This document shows, one piece after another, positions 42,116 through 49,015 of a stretch of 64,000 bases of DNA (position 1 is its first letter; each line of letters opens with the position of its first letter). This stretch comes from Rhodobacter sp. GTDB lineage: Bacteria > Pseudomonadota > Alphaproteobacteria > Rhodobacterales > Rhodobacteraceae. The notes under the pieces are model-generated. The model made no database searches and was not told the DNA's origin. It saw only the letters and a list, made by a program, of their open reading frames with translations. The translations under genes were made by a program, and so were the position numbers. The stretch is taken from NCBI GenBank assembly GCA_020637555.1, contig JACKKF010000001.1:6993-70992 (forward strand), written 5' to 3'.

Positions 42116-43411
42116 TCACCCCGCGTAGCCCAGCAGACGCGGCAGATACAGCACGAAATCGGGCGAGAAGGTGATGAACACCAGCGACAGGATCAGGATG
42201 AAGATGAAGGGGGCCAGATCCTTGATGATCGGCATCAGCGGCTGTCTGGTGATCGACGCGACGATGAACAGCAGCAGCCCATAGGGTGGCGTGATCAGCC
42301 CCAGCATCGCGTTGACCACCAGGACCACGCCGAAATGCACCAGATCGATTCCCAGCGCATGGGCCGTGGGGATCAGGATCGGCACGACGATCAGCAGCAG
42401 CGCCCCGGCTTCCAGCACGCAGCCCAGCACCAGGAACAGGATGTTGACGGCGATCAGAAAGCCCGTCGCGCTCAGGTTCATGCCGTCCAGCAGGGCCGCA
42501 AGGGTGTCGGGCACGTTCTCGCGGGTGATGACATAGTTGAACGCCATCGCCCCCGCGATCAGGATCCCCACAGCCGCGGTCGATCGCGCGGACCCCAGGA
42601 GCGCCAGGTAGAAGTCGCGCGCCTTGACCGATCGATACAGCACCACCGAGATCACCAGCGCATAGGCGGCGGCGACGGCGGCGGCCTCGGTCGGGGTCAT
42701 GACGCCACCATAGATCCCGCCCAGCAGGATCACCGGCAGCATCAGCGCGGGGATCGCCTGCCACGTCGCCTTGGGCAGTTCGCGCAGGGGAATGCTGTCA
42801 TCGGTGGGAAACCCGCGCCGGCGGGCCATGACGGCGTTCGTCACGCCCATCATCACCGCCATCAGCAGGCCCGGCAGGATACCGGCGGCGAACAGGTAGC
42901 CGACCGATTGTTCCGAAACCAGCGCATACAGCACCATCGGGATCGATGGCGGAATGATCGGCCCCACGGTCGCGGTGGCCGCGGTGATCGCCGCGGCATA
43001 GGATGGCGTGTATTTTCCATCCTTGGTCATCATCGTGATGATGATCTTGCCCATGCCCACGGCATCCGCCACGGCCGATCCCGACATGCCCGAGAAGATG
43101 ACCGAGGACACCACGTTCACATGCCCCAGGCCGCCCTTGAAGCGCCCCACCAGGGCCTGCGCGAAGCGCAGCAGGCGGTCGGCGAGCGAGCCGATGTTCA
43201 TGATGTCGGCCGCCAGGATGAACAGCGGCACCGCCAGCAGCGTGTAGCCGTTGAACAGGCCCTGCAACATGGTCTCGGCCGCGATCGACGGGTCCAGCCC
43301 CTTGAGCAGCAGATAGACAAAGGACCCGGCCAGCATCGACACGCCGATCGACTGGCCCATGATGGCCAGCGCCACGATCAGCACCATGGAGACGGTGAAG
43401 GGATCAGTCAT
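42116..43411 (-). CDS. dctM: TRAP transporter large permease DctM
   Basis: A 431-residue permease with about 12 hydrophobic segments of the DctM/SiaM type. It contains NIGSLADRLLRFAQALVGR, SGMSGSAVADAVGMG, PIIPPSIPMVLYALV and TPPYGLLLFIVASI, all standard. It imports an organic acid using a sodium or proton gradient. It overlaps dctQ by eight bases (43404-43411). Confidence 0.96.
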   Translation of the reverse strand: MTDPFTVSMVLIVALAIMGQSIGVSMLAGSFVYLLLKGLDPSIAAETMLQGLFNGYTLLAVPLFILAADIMNIGSLADRLLRFAQALVGRFKGGLGHVNVVSSVIFSGMSGSAVADAVGMGKIIITMMTKDGKYTPSYAAAITAATATVGPIIPPSIPMVLYALVSEQSVGYLFAAGILPGLLMAVMMGVTNAVMARRRGFPTDDSIPLRELPKATWQAIPALMLPVILLGGIYGGVMTPTEAAAVAAAYALVISVVLYRSVKARDFYLALLGSARSTAAVGILIAGAMAFNYVITRENVPDTLAALLDGMNLSATGFLIAVNILFLVLGCVLEAGALLLIVVPILIPTAHALGIDLVHFGVVLVVNAMLGLITPPYGLLLFIVASITRQPLMPIIKDLAPFIFILILSLVFITFSPDFVLYLPRLLGYAG

Positions 43412-43934
43412 AATCGTGGCCCTCGGGGTGGGTCGGGGTGATGTAGCGTCCGCCCTTCCCGGTGATCGCCCCGACGACGTTCATCAGGCTGCGCAGGATC
43501 ACGGCACCCGCAAAGGCCATGTAGATGGCAAAGACATAGTTGAAGCGGATGCGCAGCGCGGGTGTGCGTTCACGATACATGAATTCGACGTAGTCCCAGC
43601 ACTTCGGCAGGGTCCACAGAAGGATCGCGGCAACGGTCAGGCCCGTCATCACGTCGAACACGCGGCGCCATCCGACCGGCAGCGCGTTGTAGACGATATC
43701 CAGCCGGATGATGTCGGAATCCCGCACCACAAAGGCATAGCCGAACAGGATCCCCCAAAGCCACGCGATCGAGACGAACTCGACCGTCCAGTTGGTCCAG
43801 CTGACAGGCAGGGCCAGCACATAGCGAAAGGTGATCTGGAAGAGGAAGGTCAGGAACATGCCCAACAGAAGCAACGCGATGAAATTCTCGGCGCGTCGCT
43901 GCAACCAGCCGACGAGGGGCGCGAGGCGGGCCAT
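43404..43934 (-). CDS. dctQ: TRAP transporter small permease DctQ
   Basis: A 176-residue membrane protein with four hydrophobic segments (near 15-35, 50-65, 87-110 and 125-150). It contains WTVEFVSIAWLWGILFGYAFVVRDSDIIRLDI (given in pieces: WGILFGYAFVVRDSDIIRLD), a DctQ hallmark. The ATG at 43934 follows AAAGGTC; an ATG at 43979 is also in frame but adds low-quality sequence. Partner of DctM and DctP. Confidence 0.92.
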   Translation of the reverse strand: MARLAPLVGWLQRRAENFIALLLLGMFLTFLFQITFRYVLALPVSWTNWTVEFVSIAWLWGILFGYAFVVRDSDIIRLDIVYNALPVGWRRVFDVMTGLTVAAILLWTLPKCWDYVEFMYRERTPALRIRFNYVFAIYMAFAGAVILRSLMNVVGAITGKGGRYITPTHPEGHDYD

Positions 43935-44003
43935 GGCAGGACCTTTCTGTCGGAACGCAGGAACAGCGGGGGCGGCCACGCGCGGGCCGCCCCCTGGGTC
44001 GGA

Positions 44004-44987
44004 TCAGCGGCCGACAGCGGCGATCGCGTCGATCAGCCCTTCGGGCCAGGCGGCCGAGTAGTCCGAGTTCAGATACATCGCCGCGGCATGGCTGCGGAAT
44101 GCTTCGAGGTCGGGGGTGTAGACATCGATCCCCGCTGCTTCGAACGTGGCTTGCAGTTCGGATTCCTGACGCAGGGTTTCCGCGTCCAGCGCGGCCTCGA
44201 ACCGGTCGGCGCACATCTGCACACGCGCTTGCTGATCGGCGGTCATGCTGTCCCATTTGGACTGCGAGATCGTGAACTCGTTCGCGGCGATCAGGTGGTT
44301 GGTCAGCGCGAGATGGTTGATCAGCTCGTCGAAATGCATCGCATGGGTGGCCGGAAAGCCGTTGTCCTGCGCGTCGATCGCATGGGTCTGCAGCGCGGTG
44401 TAGACCTCGGTGAAGGGCACCGGAACCGGGGTCGCGCCCATCGCCTGACCGACGAACTGCCAGCCCTCGCCGCCGGGCATCCGCAGGCGCACGCCGGCCA
44501 GATCCTCAGGGGTCATGTAGCGGCGATCACCGATATAGCTGAGCTGACGCGCGCCGATATAGGGGAAGGCCAGGAAATGCACGCCGGTCTCTGCCTCGAC
44601 CTGGCCAAGCAGATCGTCCAGCACGCCGCCGTCATAGCTGGCACGCATATGGGCATAGTCACGGAACAGGAACGGCATGCCCAGGATGCCCACGGCCGGA
44701 ACCTGGTTCTGGAAATCGAAGATCGCCAGGTTGCCCATGTCCAGGTTTCCGCGCTGCATCGCGGTCAGTTCGGTGCCCTGCGCAACCAGCGTGGCACCGT
44801 GATAGGCCTGAAAGTTGAACTCGTCGCCCAGGCAATCCCCGAACTCGGATTGCAGAAGCTGCGAGCGGACGTCATTTTCCGACACCGTGTCGGAATAGAC
44901 CAGATCGACGGTCGCCTGCGCGGCGCCGGCTCCGAGGGTCAGCGCGACAAGGCTGGTCGCGAGGGTGGTCTTCAGGGTCAAACGCAT
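44004..44987 (-). CDS. dctP: TRAP transporter substrate-binding protein DctP
   Basis: A 327-residue periplasmic binding protein of the DctP family. Signal peptide MRLTLKTTLATSLVALTLGA with cleavage after AQA. It has the family pattern FNFQAYHGATLVAQGTEL, a LRMPGGEGWQFVGQAMGATPVPVPFTEVYTAL region (in short pieces), and the conserved Arg in VRLRMPG that binds a carboxylate. AGGAG precedes the ATG. Being next to a shikimate/quinate-type dehydrogenase, the ligand may be a cyclic polyol acid; this is an inference. Confidence 0.94.
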   Translation of the reverse strand: MRLTLKTTLATSLVALTLGAGAAQATVDLVYSDTVSENDVRSQLLQSEFGDCLGDEFNFQAYHGATLVAQGTELTAMQRGNLDMGNLAIFDFQNQVPAVGILGMPFLFRDYAHMRASYDGGVLDDLLGQVEAETGVHFLAFPYIGARQLSYIGDRRYMTPEDLAGVRLRMPGGEGWQFVGQAMGATPVPVPFTEVYTALQTHAIDAQDNGFPATHAMHFDELINHLALTNHLIAANEFTISQSKWDSMTADQQARVQMCADRFEAALDAETLRQESELQATFEAAGIDVYTPDLEAFRSHAAAMYLNSDYSAAWPEGLIDAIAAVGR

Positions 44988-45040
44988 GTGCTCCTCCCAT
45001 GTGCGTTTCGGCGGGGTCCAGGCCCCGAGGTCTTGGTCGT

Positions 45041-45922
45041 TCAGGTAAAACTGTCGAAGGTTGCGCGCATCCGCGCGGGATCGGGCGCCAGCCCGGTGAA
45101 CAGCTCGAACGCGGCAACGGCCTGAAAGACCGCCATGCCAGAGCCGTCGATGGTGTGGCATCCCCTGGCCCGCGCCTGCGCCAGAAACGCGGTTTCCAGC
45201 GGAAAATAGACGATATCGGCAACCCAGTGGCGGGGCTCGATCAGCGCCATGTCGATCGGGGTGCCGGGCAGCTTGGCCATGCCCACGGGCGTGGCGTTGA
45301 CGACACCATCCGCAGCAGCCAGCGCCACGCGCAGATCCCGGGCCGCCCGCGCCCGCCCCGGCCCAAGTCGGGCCTCGATGGCGCCGATCAGGGCCGTCAG
45401 GCTGGCGGGATTGGTGTCATGGATGAACAGCAGTTTCACGCCATGATCCAGCAAGGCATGCGCCACCGCCCCGCCGGCACCACCCGCACCCAGCAGCAGC
45501 ACGCTGCCATGCGGTCGTGCCCCGATGCCGCGACGAAAGCCCTGGGCAAAGCCGGAATAGTCGGTGTTGTGCGCGATCCGCCGGCCACCCCGGAACACGA
45601 TCGTGTTTGTCGCCCCGACGGCCGCGGCCGAAGGCGCGACCTCGTCCACCGCGTCCATGGCGGCGCGCTTGAACGGAAAGGTGACGTTGACCCCGGCCAG
45701 TCCGTCGGCCTGGGCGCGATCCAGCAAGGTCGCGATCGTCGGCGTTGGCAGGGGCAGCAGATCCGTGTCGATCAGCCGATAGTCATAATCCAGACCCAGG
45801 GCCTGGCCTTCCTCGACATGCATCCGGGGCGTGCGCGACGCCGCGATCCCGGCACCGATCAGACCGACGCGCACGGATGTCGCGGCGGGATGGCCCGGCA
45901 GGCTTTGCACGGATGCGGTCAT
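45041..45922 (-). CDS. Shikimate/quinate dehydrogenase family protein
   Basis: A 293-residue NAD(P)-dependent oxidoreductase of the AroE family. It contains the substrate segment SRTPRMHVEEG (in place of the classical SxSPxxHN), VNVTFPFKRAAM with the catalytic Lys, GATNTIV, HNTDYSGF with the catalytic Asp, and the nucleotide motif LLGAGGAGGAVAH. The RTP-MH variant resembles the quinate/shikimate dehydrogenases used in catabolism rather than biosynthetic AroE. Next to TRAP genes it may oxidise imported quinate or shikimate. The ATG at 45922 has GAGGAG upstream. Confidence 0.9.
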   Translation of the reverse strand: MTASVQSLPGHPAATSVRVGLIGAGIAASRTPRMHVEEGQALGLDYDYRLIDTDLLPLPTPTIATLLDRAQADGLAGVNVTFPFKRAAMDAVDEVAPSAAAVGATNTIVFRGGRRIAHNTDYSGFAQGFRRGIGARPHGSVLLLGAGGAGGAVAHALLDHGVKLLFIHDTNPASLTALIGAIEARLGPGRARAARDLRVALAAADGVVNATPVGMAKLPGTPIDMALIEPRHWVADIVYFPLETAFLAQARARGCHTIDGSGMAVFQAVAAFELFTGLAPDPARMRATFDSFT

Positions 45923-45951
45923 GGGATGCGGCTCCTCGTTCGCCAGCCTAA

Positions 45952-45971
45952 AATGTTCACCGAAGTTCATT
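45952..45971. promoter_or_regulatory. Imperfect palindrome in the intergenic region between the dehydrogenase and TetR-fusion genes
   Basis: The 20-base stretch AATGTTCACCGAAGTTCATT is symmetric at its ends (AATG and CATT) and at several inner positions. It lies between two divergent genes, the dehydrogenase (start 45922) and the TetR fusion (start 46027). A TetR-type operator is expected here, so this is a candidate site for autoregulation and control of the TRAP operon. Confidence 0.35.
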
Positions 45972-46026
45972 GTGTCAACAAAAATGTATTGCTAGGTTAA
46001 ATCCCAGACACGGGAGGACGCATCGC

Positions 46027-47649
46027 ATGGGCGAGATGGGCACCGGGGGATCAGGCCGGCAAAGCTGGAAACAGGATCCCGACGGCGTGAAACGGGCGAT
46101 CCTGACGGCCGCCACGCAGATCTTCGCACGGCAGGGCTACGCCTCGACCCGGATCGAGGACATCGTCGCGCAGACCGCCACGTCAAAGCGGATGGTCTAT
46201 TACTATTTCGGCGACAAGGAGGGGCTTTACCTGCAGGTGCTGGAGGCTGCCTATACCAAGGTCCGCGCCGGCGAGGGCGCGTTGCGTCTGGATCACCTGC
46301 CCCCCGCCGAAGCCCTGCGCGCGCTGGTCGAGTTCACCTTTGACCACCACCGGTCAAACCCCGATTTCATCCGTCTGGTGATGATCGAGAACGTGCACAA
46401 CGCGGCCAACCTGAAGGCCTCGGGGCTGATGGGCCGGGTCAACGCCGGAGCGATCCAGAAGCTGGACAGCATCTGTGCACGCGGTCAGGCCGAAGGGCAG
46501 TTTCGCGACGACATCACCGCGCTGGAACTGCATTGGCACATCTCGGCGCTGTCGTTCTTCAACGTCTCGAACCAGCCCAGCTTTTCCGAAAGCTTCGGCA
46601 ACGCGCTGTTCCAACCCGCGGGGCAAAGCCGCATCCGCGCCCAGGCCGTCGACTCGATCCTGCGGCTGGTGCTGCGCAACCCCGCCCTGTCTGCCACCAT
46701 CCAGCACCGAGAGGCCCCGATGATCGACCCGCAGCTGACCCCCTTCCTGGCCGCCTGGGGCGCAAAATGGGCGGTGCTTCCCGCTGGCGCCAGCCCCGCC
46801 GATCGGCGCAAGCGGTTCGAGGTGATCGCCGCCGAGATGCGCCTGCCCACGCCTGACGATGTCGATTGCACCGCCGAACACTGGGTAGACAGCAAGGCCG
46901 GCCCCGTGCGGGTGCGCGTCTTTCGACACAGCGACGGCAGCCAGCAGGCGGCGCTGATCTACATGCACGGCGGCGCCTGGATGCAGGGCTCGCCCGAAAC
47001 GCACTGGGACATTACCGCGCGCATCGCATCCTGGAACCGGCAGACCGTGATCAGCGTCGACTATGCGCTGGCACCCGAACACCCCTATCCCGCCGCCATC
47101 GACCAGTGCAATGCGGTGGCCCGGTGGGCCCATGCGAATGCGGCGATGCTGGGAATCGACCCCGCGCGCATCGCGGTGGGGGGCGACAGCGCGGGCGGCA
47201 ATCTGGCGGCGGCGCTGGCGCTGGATCTGCGCGGCTCGGATGTGCCGCTGATCGCCCAGCTTCTGATCTACCCCGCATGCGATTTCGATCGTGACCGCCC
47301 CAGCTATGCCGAGAACGCCGAGGCGCCGCTGCTGCAGGTCAAGGGCATGGATACGGTCAATGCGATGTATTCCCCCGACACGGCGCAACTGGCCAGCAAC
47401 CCGCGCATCGCCCCCCTGGTCGCCGACAGCCACGCCGGCCTGCCGCCGGCCTTCATCGCCGTCGCCCAGAACGATCCGCTGCGCGATTCCGGCCTGGCCT
47501 ATGCCGCCGCACTTGAGGCCGCCGGCGTGCCCGTCGTTCTGGATCGCGGTGCCGGGCTGATACACGGCTATCTGCGTGCAATGGAATGGTGCGAGGCCAG
47601 CCGCACCGCCCTGCACCGCATGGCCGACTGGCTGAAGGCACAGGGCTGA
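46027..47649 (+). CDS. TetR-family regulator fused to an alpha/beta hydrolase (esterase/lipase, HSL-like)
   Basis: A single 540-residue ORF. Residues 1-231 are a TetR/AcrR regulator, with HTH in IEDIVAQTATSKRMVYYYFGDKEG and a helical ligand domain to about 225. Residues 232-540 are an HSL-type alpha/beta hydrolase: the oxyanion motif HGGAW (314-318), nucleophile GDSAGG (Ser388), acid Asp483 (QNDPLRD) and His513 (LIHGYLR). The junction reads H-R-E-A-P-M, with CGA at 46708-46710, one transition from TGA, followed by GAGAGG and an ATG at 46720. It thus looks like two genes merged by a lost stop, or by a base error. The start at 46027 follows GGGAGG. Confidence 0.9.
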   Translation: MGEMGTGGSGRQSWKQDPDGVKRAILTAATQIFARQGYASTRIEDIVAQTATSKRMVYYYFGDKEGLYLQVLEAAYTKVRAGEGALRLDHLPPAEALRALVEFTFDHHRSNPDFIRLVMIENVHNAANLKASGLMGRVNAGAIQKLDSICARGQAEGQFRDDITALELHWHISALSFFNVSNQPSFSESFGNALFQPAGQSRIRAQAVDSILRLVLRNPALSATIQHREAPMIDPQLTPFLAAWGAKWAVLPAGASPADRRKRFEVIAAEMRLPTPDDVDCTAEHWVDSKAGPVRVRVFRHSDGSQQAALIYMHGGAWMQGSPETHWDITARIASWNRQTVISVDYALAPEHPYPAAIDQCNAVARWAHANAAMLGIDPARIAVGGDSAGGNLAAALALDLRGSDVPLIAQLLIYPACDFDRDRPSYAENAEAPLLQVKGMDTVNAMYSPDTAQLASNPRIAPLVADSHAGLPPAFIAVAQNDPLRDSGLAYAAALEAAGVPVVLDRGAGLIHGYLRAMEWCEASRTALHRMADWLKAQG

Positions 47650-47808
47650 CCGGCCACATGACCCTCGGCCCAGCCGGCGCCGGGGGTCTTGCCTGTGCGG
47701 GCGATGCCTGTCGGGCCGCTATTATCGCTGCCATTTGACCGTCTTCACGATTTCATGTGTGTAATTATCAAAACCGGAAGCGACGGCAGTAAATATCGGA
47801 AATTTCCC

Positions 47809-47838
47809 TTGGTTTTAATTTCAGCGAAAATGTGATAT
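47809..47838 (+). promoter_or_regulatory. Possible sigma-70 promoter for the sulfotransferase-like gene
   Basis: TTGGTT at 47809-47814 and TGATAT at 47833-47838 with an 18-base spacer lie in an AT-rich spacer (47740-47880) that is unlike the GC-rich surroundings. Such AT-rich stretches can also attract H-NS-like silencers, but none is shown. Confidence 0.3.
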
Positions 47839-47901
47839 CATCAATGTGTGTGTAATTTAACCTTGTTTGCGTAGGCCCAGCGTTCCGGGCCAGGTGAGGT
47901 G

Positions 47902-48765
47902 ATGCAGCTTTTCGTGCACGCCGGTCTGCACAAGACGGCGACAACTGCGTTCCAGGTCCTCTGCCACCGAAACGCGCAGCTCCTGGCCGAAGGGGGCGTT
48001 CTCTATACCGAACTCACCCCGGGCGTTCCGGCCCATCATTGCCTTCCACTGGCGCTGATCGGCCGTGACCACGATACGCTGGCGCAAAAATTGGCGGAAC
48101 TTCGGGAATCGGCGCAGGTCGCGGGCTGCGACCGTGTTCTTGTGTCGGCCGAGGATTTTGAGAACGCCCTGGTTGAGACCCATCTGGCAGGGGATTTTGA
48201 AAACCTGGCCTATGCTGCCGGATTCCAGTCCGTCGACTGGCTCTTTGTTCACCGCGATCCATGGCGGTATTTTAACAGCCTTTACGCGGAGCTCAGCAAA
48301 CACGGGATCCCGGTTTCGATCCGGTCTGCCGGAAAACAGGTGCTTCGGTTCGGAACTCTTTCCGTGGCAAGCGCCCGGTTTCAATGGAAATTCGTCTTTG
48401 ATTTCGCCCGGCATTTTTCGCATTTCCGGGCCAACATCCGTGGAAACGCGCATGGCCTGACCTATCAGGCTTTTTGCCAACCGCGACTGGGCGACCCCGT
48501 TTTTCAGATCGTTTTCCGCGATACCCCGGAAACCTGGCGCGCGCTCGCCCCTAGGATGGCGCACCCCACTGGCAAAAGGAACGCGTCCCTGGGCGGGTTT
48601 CGGGTGGAATTCAACTATGTCGCGAATTTCTTCATGATCTCGAACAAGGCGCCGTCTCTCCTGTTCCTTTGGGCATTCGTGCCCCTTGCCCTGATGCGAT
48701 GGCTGATCGTTGCCATCCTGCGCCGCCGACTGGCCCGCCCCTTTCGCGACAGGTTTTCAGACTGA
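47902..48765 (+). CDS. Sulfotransferase-like protein with C-terminal membrane-spanning segment
   Basis: A 287-residue protein with a PAPS-binding P-loop pattern: VHAGLHKTATTAFQ near residues 5-18 (classical GLHKTGTT). A possible 3'-phosphate-binding stretch is WLFVHRDPWRYFNSLYAELSKHG. A hydrophobic helix near residues 250-270 (LLFLWAFVPLALMRWLIVAIL) is followed by basic residues, so it may be membrane anchored. Sulfotransferases of this type modify sugars or envelope glycans. ATG at 47902 follows GGTGAGGT; a GTG at 47899 is just upstream. AT-rich flanks hint at acquisition by transfer. Confidence 0.75.
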   Translation: MQLFVHAGLHKTATTAFQVLCHRNAQLLAEGGVLYTELTPGVPAHHCLPLALIGRDHDTLAQKLAELRESAQVAGCDRVLVSAEDFENALVETHLAGDFENLAYAAGFQSVDWLFVHRDPWRYFNSLYAELSKHGIPVSIRSAGKQVLRFGTLSVASARFQWKFVFDFARHFSHFRANIRGNAHGLTYQAFCQPRLGDPVFQIVFRDTPETWRALAPRMAHPTGKRNASLGGFRVEFNYVANFFMISNKAPSLLFLWAFVPLALMRWLIVAILRRRLARPFRDRFSD

Positions 48766-48847
48766 CCACCAACCCGCCCTTTCGCGGCACACCTGGCCGG
48801 CGGCCGGGCCGGTCGCGATTGGCGCGGCAATAAAAAATCCGTGCAGC

Positions 48848-48869
48848 AATCCTTTGGTGAAAAAGGATT
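48848..48869. other. AT-rich hairpin after the sulfotransferase-like gene
   Basis: AATCCTTT (48848-48855) pairs with AAAGGATT (48862-48869). It lies in the AT-rich spacer between 48766 and 49015. No poly-T follows, so its role as terminator is doubtful. Confidence 0.4.
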
Positions 48870-49015
48870 ATCCTAGACTATTCAATTTATGAATGTGGCC
48901 CATTCGTGCCATCGGCTATCCGCAGCACGTCAGCCTTCCTAACAGAACTTCAGACCGGGTCCGACGCGCAGCGCGCGATGATTCGCTCTGAAACACCGGG
49001 GGAAGGACAGTTGTC

